NCBI RefSeq assembly: GCF_002368035.1
Contig: NZ_AP018222.1
Coordinates: 6,124,238 to 6,188,237 of the forward strand
Length of the DNA stretch: 64,000 nucleotides
DNA from: Nostoc linckia NIES-25
GTDB taxonomy: Bacteria > Cyanobacteriota > Cyanobacteriia > Cyanobacteriales > Nostocaceae
Direction of reading: 5' to 3'
Shown: positions 1 to 11,300 of the stretch, one piece after another
Numbering within the stretch: position 1 is the stretch's first letter
Layout of the letters: each line of letters starts with the position of its first letter
The notes under the pieces: model-generated
Database searches by the model: none
What the model was told of the DNA's origin: nothing
The model's input: the letters and a program-made list of their open reading frames with translations, nothing else
Translations under genes and position numbers: made by a program

Positions 1-2353
1 GATGTTGAGCGTAGTAGTCAGGATTTGTAGCTTGCGTGACTGTAATCCAAGTACCAGTCAGGTTGGAAATATAAGGAAGTTTGGGGGGATTTAAAGTAAC
101 TTTTTTGACTCGTTCTGCAAATGCCTCTAAGATTGGTTCCATCATTTGAGAATGGAAAGCATGAGAAGTATGCAGACGACGACATTCAATTCCTTGAGCA
201 GCTAGCTGATTTTGTAGTGCATCCACCGCAGCTGTTGAGCCAGAAACTACACACTGCAAAGGTTGATTAATTGCAGCAACAGAAAGTTCTTGCCCTAATA
301 AAGATTTTACCTTGTCTGCGGGTAGGGGAATAGAAAGCATTGCTCCAGTGGGCAATTGCTGCATCATCTGTCCGCGTGCTGCTACCAAAGATAAGGCATC
401 TTCTAGAGAAAAAACTTCTGCCAGAGTTGCTGCTACATACTCGCCAATACTATGACCGATCGCAGCTTGTGGTTCCACTCCCCAAGACTGCCATAATTTA
501 GCTAAGGCGTACTCAATTACAAAAATAGCGCTTTGAGCAATTGCTGTTTGTTGAAGTTGCTTTGATACCTCATCAATCTTTTCGTCACTAGGGTAAAGAA
601 GATGACGTAAATCAAGCCCTAATAAAGGTTTAAGAATTTCTGAGCAATAATCAACTTGTTCTTGAAATACTGTCTCAGTTTCGTAAATTTCCCGCGCCAT
701 GTTGACATATTGAGAACCTTGACCGGGAAACATAAAGACCACAGGCCGTTCTGTAATCTCTGTATAGTTAGTAAATACTTGGTTTGACTCTAGACCTTTA
801 ACAGCATCTTCTAAATCTTGACAAATCAACATCCGCCGATGATTAAAACCCCGACGACCACTATTGAGCGTATAAGTAACATCACCCAAGTTAAGCTCAG
901 GATGCTCTTTTAAATGAGTAATTAAATTAGCCGTCGCCTTCTCAAGCGCACTCGCACTCTTAGCCGACAGACACAACAATAAGTATTTAATTTTGAATTT
1001 TGAATTTTGAATTTTGAATTGAATTGGTGTTTCTTCTAAAATTACATGAGCATTAGTACCCCCCATACCAAAAGAACTAACTCCAGCACGGCGAGGAATA
1101 TTATTTGTTTTCCATTCAGTCAATTTTGTATTGACATAAAAAGGACTGTTGGCAAAATCAATTTTGGGATTAGGTGTCTCGAAATGCAAACTCGGAGGCA
1201 GCATTTTATGTTGCAGTGCTAAGACAGTTTTAATCAAACCTGCAACACCTGCTGCTGTATCCAAATGTCCCAAGTTGGTTTTTACCGAACCAATAGCGCA
1301 AAAACCTTTTTTATCTGTAGTTTGACTAAAAGCTTGAGTTAAAGCTGCAATTTCAATCGGATCTCCTAAAGGTGTAGCTGTGCCATGAGCTTCAATATAA
1401 GAAATTGTCTCGGCATCTACACCCGCTATCGCTTGAGCTTCGCCAATCACTGCTGCTTGACCGCTAGCACTAGGAGCAGTGTAGCCGACTTTCATTGCAC
1501 CATCATTATTAATCGCCGAGCCTTTAATAATTGCATGAATGTAGTCGCGATCGCTGATTGCATCCTGTAATCTTTTTAATACCACAATTCCAGCACCGCT
1601 ACCTGCGATCGTTCCTTGTGCTTTAGCATCAAAAGCACGGCAGTGTCCATCAGGAGAAAGAATCATTCCTTCTTCATGCAAATAGCCGATTTTTTGGGGA
1701 ATGCTGATAGTAACTCCCCCAGCTAAAGCTATGTCACATTCACCATTTAACAGACCTTGACAAGCTATGTGAACAGCAACCAAAGAAGTAGAACAGGCTG
1801 TTTGCACATTTACTGCGGGGCCAGTCAAATTGAGTTTGTATGCAACTCTTGTTGGTAAAAAATCTTTATCGTTAGAAATTCCTAATTGCACAGGGTCAAT
1901 TGTGGTTAATAATTGATAGTTAGGGTAGAGGTTGTTGAGCAAATATCCACTCATTCCTACACCACCATAAACCCCGATTAAACCATTGTAGGTTTGCGGA
2001 TCGTAACCAGCTTTTTCTGTTGCTTCCCAAGCCAATTCTAAAAATAGACGTTGTTGTGGATCTATTAACTCAGCTTCTTTGGCGCTATAAGCAAAGAAAT
2101 TTGCATCAAACAATTCAATATCTGATAGAACACCCTTAGCTTTTACATAATTAGGATTATTCAGTAAATCAACAGAAACCCCAGAATTTATTAATTCTTC
2201 ATCCTTCAAACAAGAGATAGATTCTACACCATTTTGTAAATTCTGCCAAAATGATTCAATATCTTTGGCGTCAGCAAATCTACCAGCAACAGCAATTATT
2301 GCTATTTCAGAATTATTAAATTCATTATTGTTATCTACTGAATTTATTGTCAT
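1..2353 (-). CDS. Type I polyketide synthase, N-terminal part (KS-AT...), runs off the left edge
   Basis: This is the third gene of the assembly line and only its first ~784 codons are inside the window. A ketosynthase comes first: the active-site Cys lies in TACSTSL at about residue 187, followed by EAHGTAT and KTNLGH with the two catalytic His. An acyltransferase follows with GHSIGEY at about residue 633 and HAFHS further on, the pattern usual for malonyl-CoA. It would extend the chain handed over by the third NRPS module by two carbons. The start is the ATG at 2353, which overlaps the NRPS stop as ATGA and has AAAGG upstream, so translation is probably coupled. The KS-AT linker contains an A/T-rich repeat (988-1025). 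Reductive and carrier domains are outside the window. The family call is secure; the substrate is inferred from motifs. Confidence 0.93.
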   Translation of the reverse strand, partial: MTINSVDNNNEFNNSEIAIIAVAGRFADAKDIESFWQNLQNGVESISCLKDEELINSGVSVDLLNNPNYVKAKGVLSDIELFDANFFAYSAKEAELIDPQQRLFLELAWEATEKAGYDPQTYNGLIGVYGGVGMSGYLLNNLYPNYQLLTTIDPVQLGISNDKDFLPTRVAYKLNLTGPAVNVQTACSTSLVAVHIACQGLLNGECDIALAGGVTISIPQKIGYLHEEGMILSPDGHCRAFDAKAQGTIAGSGAGIVVLKRLQDAISDRDYIHAIIKGSAINNDGAMKVGYTAPSASGQAAVIGEAQAIAGVDAETISYIEAHGTATPLGDPIEIAALTQAFSQTTDKKGFCAIGSVKTNLGHLDTAAGVAGLIKTVLALQHKMLPPSLHFETPNPKIDFANSPFYVNTKLTEWKTNNIPRRAGVSSFGMGGTNAHVILEETPIQFKIQNSKFKIKYLLLCLSAKSASALEKATANLITHLKEHPELNLGDVTYTLNSGRRGFNHRRMLICQDLEDAVKGLESNQVFTNYTEITERPVVFMFPGQGSQYVNMAREIYETETVFQEQVDYCSEILKPLLGLDLRHLLYPSDEKIDEVSKQLQQTAIAQSAIFVIEYALAKLWQSWGVEPQAAIGHSIGEYVAATLAEVFSLEDALSLVAARGQMMQQLPTGAMLSIPLPADKVKSLLGQELSVAAINQPLQCVVSGSTAAVDALQNQLAAQGIECRRLHTSHAFHSQMMEPILEAFAERVKKVTLNPPKLPYISNLTGTWITVTQATNPDYYAQH
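988..1025. repeat. In-frame TTTTGAA direct repeat inside the PKS KS-AT linker
   Basis: About four tandem copies of a 9-bp unit (TTTTGAATT) sit in the coding region between KS and AT. On the coding strand they give alternating Lys/Phe/Gln/Asn/Ser residues. The same motif (ATTCAAAATTC) recurs in the spacer near 30725-30770, so this looks like a genomic repeat that landed in a tolerant linker without breaking the frame. Confidence 0.6.
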
Positions 2354-5300
2354 TTTGTACCTTTCTTCTGAGAGCGATATTGTTGTCTGGATTGTAATTG
2401 TTGGTTCCTTAAAATTTTAACTTCATTTAAAGATTGAGAACGAGAAGTATTTTGTTTAATTATATCTTCTTTTTTAATCTTAGTACTTAAATATTGATTT
2501 AAACTATGTATAGTTGGATAATTAAACATATCAACTATTGACAATTCTAAACCAAATTCTTCTTGCAATTGCTGATTAATTTTTACCAGTAATAAGGAAT
2601 GACCTCCTAGCTCGAAGAAATTATTATAAATTCCTACTTTTTCTACTGCTAATGCTTTTTGCCAAATGCCAGCAATAATTTTTTCTGTTTCTGTATTTGG
2701 GATTACATAATCTGATAGTTCTTTATGTAAATCTGGGTCAGGCAGAGCGCGACGGTCTACTTTACCATTAGGTGTCAAAGGTAAAGACTCTAGTATTACA
2801 AAAGCAGTTGGCAACATATACCCAGGCAGTTTATCAGCAAGGAACTGACGCAGTTGCCCTGTTGTAAGTGTACTTCGACTTCGCTCAGTACAAGTCACGT
2901 CTTTTTGCGGCACTACGTAAGCGACTAAACGCTTACTTCGGCTCCGCTCAGTACAGGTATTACCTGGAGTTTCTTCACGGGCGATCGCACAACAACTCTG
3001 TATATCACTATGTTGGCTCAGTGCTGTTTCAATTTCTCCCAACTCAATGCGGAAGCCCCGAATTTTTACTTGATTGTCAATGCGTCCCAAGTATTCAATA
3101 TTACCATTTGGTAAATAACGTGCTAAATCTCCAGTTTTGTAAAGGCGACCAGAATCAAAGGGATTGGAGATAAATTTCTCTTGTGTCAACTCAGGGCGGT
3201 TGAGATAGCCTCTTGCTAACCCAACACCACCGATGTGCAACTCTCCTGGTACACCCACAGGTACGGGTTGCAAATTTTCGTCTAAAATGTAGACTTGTGT
3301 ATTGGCGATCGCTTGACCAATAGATATTTTCTCATCTTCAAGGGTGCATTTGGCAATAGTCGCACAGACACTAGCTTCTGTTGGGCCGTAAGCGTTGAAG
3401 AAGTTTCTGCCAACAGACCATTGCTTGATTAATTCAAGAGGACAAGCTTCTCCAGCGACAATGATTGTTTGCAGTGTCGGCAGTTCCTCCACGGGCATAA
3501 CTGCTAATGCCGATGGTGGTAGGGTGATATGGGTAATAGAATAATCGCGTAATCGCTCAATTAACGGCTTCCCTGGCAATAGAGAGTCTTTAGTTCCTAG
3601 ATAAAGCGTTCCACCTGAACTCAGAGCCATGATGAATTCCCAAGTAGAAGCATCAAAACTGAAGGAGGCAAACTGAAGAACGCGACTAGAACAAGTCAAG
3701 CCAAAAGTTCTTTTCTGAGCTTGAGCTAAGTTGCACAATCCCTGATGCTCAACCATCACACCTTTTGGTCTACCTGTAGATCCGCTCGTGTAAATCAAAT
3801 TAGCTAGATGAAAAGCTCTAACTCCAGTGGTTAGGTTATGTTGATTGTTTTGGGCAATTTCTGACCAAGCGTCGTCTAAACAGACAACTTTTGCTCGATT
3901 TGGGGGAAGTTTGTCAATAAGTTGTTGTTGAGTCAGCAGCACCGAAACTTGAGCATCTTCTAGCATGAAGCGCAAACGCTCAATTGGATACTCTGGATCG
4001 AGTGGTAAGTATGCTCCACCTGCCTTGAGAATACCCAACAGTCCGATCGCCATTTCTAGCGATCGCTCCACACAAATACCCACCAGCGTGTCTGGTTTTA
4101 CACCCAATGAGTGCAAGTAATGCGCCAACTGGTTAGCACGACAATTCAATTGGTGGTAAGTCAGTTGTTGATTTTCAAACACTACCGCTACAGCATCGGG
4201 TGTACGTTCTACCTGTTCTTCAAACAACTGATGAATACATTTATCTTGGGAATAATCTGCTTGAGTATTGTTCCAGTCAACTAATAATTGCTGCTCAACT
4301 GCTGTCAGCAAAGGTAATTGGGAAATTCGCTCTTGAGGATTAGCAACAATTCCTTCAAGCAACGTTACAAAATGACCAATCATTCGTTCAATCGTGCTGG
4401 TATCAAACAAGTCAGTATTGTACTCCCACACACCGACCAATCCTTGGGTGGTGTTTTCCATCGATAAAGCCAAATCAACTTTTGTAGTTGTACTTTCTAC
4501 TGGCAAAGAACTAACAGTTAACCCTGCAAGCTCTACTTCCTGTACGGGTGCATTCTGAAGGTTAAACACCACCTGAAATAGTGGCGTATGTCCCAAGTCC
4601 CTTTCTGGCTGCAATGCTTCCACCAACATCTCAAAAGGCAAATTCTGATGAGAGTATGCTCCTAAAGCTACTTCTCGAACGCGAAGGAGTAATTCGCTAA
4701 AACTGGGGTTGCCTGCTGTGTTGGTACGCATGACTAAAGTATTGACAAAAAAGCCAATTACCCCTTCGATTTCACTGCGATCGCGGTTTGCGATCGGCGA
4801 ACCCACCAAAATATCTGATTGTCCTGTGTAGCGGTAAAGCAGGGCATCATAAGCTGCCAACAGCGTCATAAATAAAGTACAACCTTGCTCTTGGCTAAGT
4901 TTTATCAATCTATCGGTTAACTCAACTGAAAGTGCAAATTTCTGATATGTCCCAGCAAAAGTCTGCACAGCAGGTCTAGGTCGGTCTGTAGGTAGCGACA
5001 ATAAAGTTGGTGCGTTTGCTAGTTGTTGTTGCCAGTACGAGAGTTGGCTTTGCAGTACATTTCCTTGCAACCACTGTCTTTGCCAAATAGCGAAATCTGC
5101 GTACTGAATCGGCAGTGGTGCTAACGGTGACGGTTGACCTTGAGAATAAGCATTGTAAAGTGCCATTAATTCTCGGACAAACACACCCATTGACCAACCA
5201 TCAAAGACAATGTGATGTATAAAAACTAATAAAGCGTATTCTGTCTCAGACAACGCTACTAATGTTGTCCCGATCAATGATTCATCTGCCAAGTTAAAAG

Positions 5301-8300
5301 GTCGTTGTCCTTGTTCTTGCGCTAATTGTTGCAAAGCAATTTCTTTTTCGCTTGTCGGTAGATGCTGCAACTCAACAATTGATACAGTCTCTTGCTCCCT
5401 GCTCCCTGCTCCCTGCTCCCTGCTCCCTGTTCCCTGTTCCCTGTTCCCTGTTCCCCGTTCCTTAATAACTTGAACTGGTTCTCCATCAACTGTAATGAAG
5501 TTAGTCCGTAACGCTTCGTGGCGATGAATAATTTCTTGTAAGCTTTGTTCTAAGGCAGTTCGATTCAGAGTTCCAGCTAGACGTAAAGCTAAAAGTAAAT
5601 TGTAGAACGCACTGTTGGGATTTAACTTGTCTAAAAACCACAAACGCTGTTGAGCGAATGACAGTGGTACATCTGCATCCCTTGGTCTTGGTAAAATGGC
5701 TGATGCTGTTAGATTCTGTTGCTGCAACTGTTGAATATTTTGGGACAATTCAGCGATCGTTGGTGCAGCAAATAAACTCCGCAGTGGTAATTCTACCTTC
5801 AAGCTGCTACGCACGCGGGAAACCAGTTGCGTTGCCAGTAGCGAGTGTCCGCCAAGTTCAAAGAAATTATCATGAATACCAACTCGCTCAACTTTTAAGA
5901 CTTGCGCCCAAATTCCTGACAGAATTTCTTCAATGGGGTTACGTGGGGCGACATAGCGATCCGATAATTGGTTGTGTAAATCAGGCACAGGTAACGCGCG
6001 GCGGTCTAATTTCCTGTTAGCAGAAAGCGGTAGAGCTTCCAAGATGACTATTGCACTTGGAACCATATACTCTGGTAATTTTTCCTTGAGGAAGTTACGT
6101 ACTTCGCCAATAGAGATTGTCTGCTCTGGTTGCGGCACAATATAAGCGACTAAGCGTTTATCGCCCGGTGTATCCTCACGAACAACTGCACAAGACGCTT
6201 GTACATCGCTTAGTTGACCAAGTACCGCTTCAACTTCGCCTAACTCAATACGGAAACCCCGAATTTTAACTTGATTATCAATACGTCCTAAAGATTCAAG
6301 CTTACCGTCCGGTAAATAACGCGCCAAATCTCCAGTTTTATATAAAAGTGCTGTTAGCGGTAGCGGGGCGTTCAGCCCGTGCTGAGTCCCCCTGCTCCCT
6401 GCTCCCTGCTCCCTGCCTCTTTGAAAGGGATTAGGGATAAATTTCTCTTGTGTTAACTCAGGTCTGTTAAAGTAGCCTTGAGCTAAAAGCGCACCTGCAA
6501 TGTAAACTTCTCCCTGCACACCCACAGGTACAGGCTGTAGATATTTATCGAGGACGTAAATTTGGGTGTTAGAAATGGGTCGCCCAATTGAAGGAAGTAG
6601 CGGCCAAGTATCTATTACATTAGGCAAAGTATAACTGGTGGCTAAATGACTTTCTGAAGGCCCATACTGATTGTGCAAAGTAATATCAGTTAATTGGCTC
6701 AACCAAAGAGAAATCGCAGGGGTAATTTGTAACTGTTCTCCAGACGTAATAATTTCTCGCAAACCAGTATTAACTATGTCATTCCCCAAAGCAACTTCTG
6801 CTAGTTGCTGTAAACCGACAACAGGGAGAAACATTCTCTGAATTTGTTGTTCTTCCAGAAAACCTAACAGTCCTAAAGCATCACGGCGTAATTCTTCTGT
6901 GATTAAGAACAATGTACCGCCAGAACACCAGGTAGTAAAGATTTCTTGGAAGGAGACATCAAAGCTAACCGAAGCAAATTGCAGGGTTTTTGCACGAGTA
7001 ATTTTGAGATTGTCCCGATGCCACAAGATATGATTGCAAAGGGCAAGCTGACTCATGGCTATACCCTTGGGTTGACCTGTGGAACCGGAAGTGTAAATTA
7101 TATAAACTAAGTTATTGGGTTGTACGCCAGAAATTACGTTGTCCTGGCTGCACTGAGAAATTAATTCAGCGTCAGTATCTAAGCAAACCTTGTACTGAGC
7201 GCAGTCGAAGTGAAGTTTTGCTTGATTGGGCGGTAGCCTGTCAATAAGTAGCTGTTGAGTCAGTAAAACTTTAACTTGAGTATCGTCTAAAATAAAGCTC
7301 AAGCGATCGCTAGGATACTCTGGGTCAAGTGGTACATAAGCCCCACCTGCTTTGAGAATTGCCAGTAATCCGATAACCATCTCTAAAGAACGCTCGACAC
7401 ACAGACCAACTAAGACATCTGGTTTTACACCTAATGAGCGTAAGTAGTGCGCCAACTGGTTAGCGCGGTAGTTTAATTGCTTGTAAGTAAGTTGTTGATT
7501 TCCAAACTCTACCGCCACTACATCTGGTGTAAGCTCGACTTGTTCTTCAAATAATTGATGGATGCACTTATGAAGTGGATAATCAACTTCTGTATCGTTC
7601 CACTCCACTAATAACTGCTGTTGCTCAACTGCTGTTAGCAATGGCAATTGAGAAATTCGTTGTTCTGGGTTAGCAACAATACCTTCAAGTAATGTGACAA
7701 AATGACTTGTCATTCGTTCAATTGTGCGCTCATCAAACAAGTCAGTGTTATATTCCCACCACCCTGCTAATCCGGTGGCAGTGTTTTCCATCGATAAAGT
7801 TAAATCAAACCTGGAGGTTGTGCCTTTTATTGGCAATCGATTTACAGTCAGCCCGGTTAGTCCTAATTCAGATGTAGGCGCATTCTGGAGGACAAACATT
7901 ACCTGAAACAGTGGTGTATGACTGAGGTTTCTTTCTGGCTGCAATGCTTCCACCAACATTTCAAAAGGCAAATTTTGATGAGAGTATGCCTCCATTGCCA
8001 TAGAGCGAACACGGGTGAGTAATTCGCTAAAACTGGGGTTGCCTGTCAAGCTGGTACGCATAACTAAAGTATTGACAAAAAAGCCAATTAACCCTTCTAT
8101 TTCGGAGCGATCGCGGTTAGCAATGGGCGAACCCACCAAAATATCTTCTGTACCTGTATAGCGATAAAGCAGAGTATCATAAGCTGCCAACAGCGTCATG
8201 AACAAAGTTACACCTTGTTCTTGGCTGAGTTTTGTTAGCTTATTAGTTAGTTCAAGAGAAAGTGCAAACTCTTGATGTGTGCCGTTGTAGGTTTGCACAG

Positions 8301-11300
8301 CTGGTCTAGGTCTGTCTGTGGGGAGCGACAATAAGGCTGGTGCATCTTGTAGTTGTTGTTGCCAGTAATTTAATTGGCTTTGTAGTACTTCCCCTTGCAA
8401 CCAGTTTCGCTGCCAAATTGCGAAATCTGCGTATTGAATTGGTAGTGGCGCTAACGGTGACGGCTGACCTTGAGCATAAGCATCGTACAGTGCTGCTAGT
8501 TCTTGGACAAACACACCCATTGACCAACCGTCATTAACAACATGGTGCATACACACTAACAAGACGTGTTCCGTCTCATTAAGCACTACTAATGTCGCCC
8601 TAATTAATGCTTCCTTTGCCAGGTCAAAAGGTTGAGTAACTTGTTGTTGCGCTAATTGTTGGCTAGTAATTTCTCGTTCTGTTACTTCGACTTCGCTCAG
8701 TACAAGTGTAGATAAATGCTGCAAGTCAACAATTGATAATATTCTCTGCTCCCTGTTCCCTGTTCCCCATTCCCTAATAATTTGAGAAGGTTTTCCATCA
8801 ACTGTAATGAAGTTAGTGCGTAACGCTTCGTGGCGATGAATAATTTCTTGTAAGCTTTGTTCTAGGGCTGCTCGATCCAAATTTCCCACTAGCCGCAAAG
8901 CCATAGGAATGTTGTAAAAGGGGCTGTTCGGCTCGAACTGATCTAAAAACCACAAACGCTGTTGTGCATAAGACAGTGGTAATTCTGCATCCCTTGTCCG
9001 CTTTAAAAGTGGCGGGGAAGTTATTTCTGAGTCTTGTTGCTGTAACTGCCCAATTGATTGTGCTAATTCTGCAACTGTGGCTCTTGCAAATAACTCACGC
9101 AATGGTAATTCTACTTTGAAAATGTTGCGGATACGTGAAAGCAATTGCGTTGCTAGTAGCGAGTGTCCGCCAAGCTCAAAGAAGTTATCGTGAATACCCA
9201 CTTGCTCTACTTTCAGCACTTGCGCCCAAATTTGCGCCAGCATTTCTTCAGTAGGTGTGCGCGGTGCAACATACAATTCTCGCAGTGTGCTGTCTAACTC
9301 ATGTGTTGGCAAGGCGCGGCGGTCTACTTTTCCGTTAGAGGTGAGGGGTAAGGATTCCAGCAGCACTATTGCACTTGGCATCATGTACTCTGGTAGCTTT
9401 GCTTTAAGAAACTGACGCAGTTCTGGGACTGTGGGGGATTGTTCTTTTTGCGGTACTACATAAGCAACTAAACGTTTGTCCCCTGGTTCGTCCTCCCGAA
9501 CCACCACCACACTCTCCCAAATGGCTGGATGAGAAGTTATTAATGCTTCAATTTCGCCCAACTCAATGCGGAAACCACGAATCTTTACTTGGTTATCGAT
9601 GCGTCCTAAATACTCTAATTCGCCATCGGGCAAATAACGCGCTAAATCACCTGTTTTGTATAATAATTTTTTGGAATTATCAAATGGGTTAGAAATAAAG
9701 CGTTCTGCTGTCAGTTCGGGACGATTCAGATAGCCACGTGTCACCCCTGCGCCACCAACATACATCTCACCAGGAACGCCTATCGGTACTGGCTCTAAAT
9801 ATTCATTTAGTACATACACCTGCAAATCTGGTATTGGATGACCAACGACACTGGCTGTGCTTTGCAAATCAGCTTTACTTAACGGGCGATAGGTAACGTG
9901 TACGGTAGTTTCTGTAATTCCGTACATATTAACTAATTGGGGTGAGGTGTCGCCGTGTCGCTCAAACCAAGGTTGCAAACTGTTGATTTCTAAGGCTTCG
10001 CCACCGAAAATTACTAGGCGTAAGTTCAAATCGCCAATAGTTGTAATTGACTGTTGTGCTTGAATTAACTGACGGAAAGCTGAAGGCGTTTGATTGAGAA
10101 TTGTGACTTTTTCTTGACACAATAATTGATAGAAAGATTCAGGCGATCGCGTCACTAAATAAGGAACTACTATTAGTTTTCCACCATACAGCAATGCACC
10201 CCAAATTTCCCATACAGAAAAATCGAATGCATAAGAGTGGAACATTGTCCACACATCATCTTGATTGAAGTGATACCAAGAGTCTGTGGCTGCAAATAAA
10301 CGAGTTACATTTGAGTGATTGACTAAAACGCCTTTGGGTTTACCTGTAGAACCGGAAGTATAGATGACATAAGCTAAATTATCGGGTGTTGCGGTATTTT
10401 CCGGGTTTAACTCGCACTCTTGAGCAATTTTTTCCCAGTCGGTATCTAAGCAAACAATATGCGCCTGATGTTGAGGAATAGTGTCTACTAATTGCTGTTG
10501 TGTTACCAGTACTTTAACTTGAGCATCTTCTAACATGAAGCTTAAACGCTCAGTTGGATACTCAGGATCGAGCGGCACATAAGCACCACCCGCTTTGAGA
10601 ATGCCTAGTATGCCGACGACTGTTAAGAGCGATGCCTTCGGCAACGTCTTCGACGAACGCTCTACACACAACCCCACCAGCGTATCTGATTTTACACCCA
10701 AGGAGCGCAAGTAATGCGCCAACTGGTTAGCTTGATTGTTCAACTGCTGATAAGTCAGTTGTTGATTTTCATACACAACTGCTACTGCATTCGGGGTACT
10801 CAAAGATTGTTCTTCAAATAACTGATGAATACACTTATCAGAGTAATAATCCGCCTGAGTATTGTTCCATACTAATAACTGCTGCTGTTCGGGTTGCGTC
10901 AATAGGGGCAATCGGGAAATTGGCTGTTGTGGATTTGCCACAATCCCTTCAAGTAACGTTATAAAATTCCCCGCTATGCGCTTAATAGTGCGCTCATCAA
11001 AAAGGTCAGTGTTGTACTTGAAAATTCCAGCTAAAGAAGAATTATTTTCTGCGATCGTCAAATCTAGATCGAACTGACCTTCCATTTGAGGAATTTCAAA
11101 AGGTTTGAGGATAAATCCTTCTTTATTTACTTCACCTTCTAACAAAAGTTGTTGCGTCTGCTCAAACTGACCCAAGTTTTGCAAAATAAAGTTGAATACA
11201 GTTTGAAAAATCGGGGAACGGCTGGAATCGCGCTGTGGCTGCAATCGCTCTACTAGTAAAGCAAAGGGAAAATCTTGATGCGCCAATGCTTGTGATACGC

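Noticed and set aside
8306..8527. Short open frames inside the NRPS/PKS genes on either strand
   Set aside because: They lie in other frames of clear megasynthase domains, have no ribosome-binding sites and show no independent homology.
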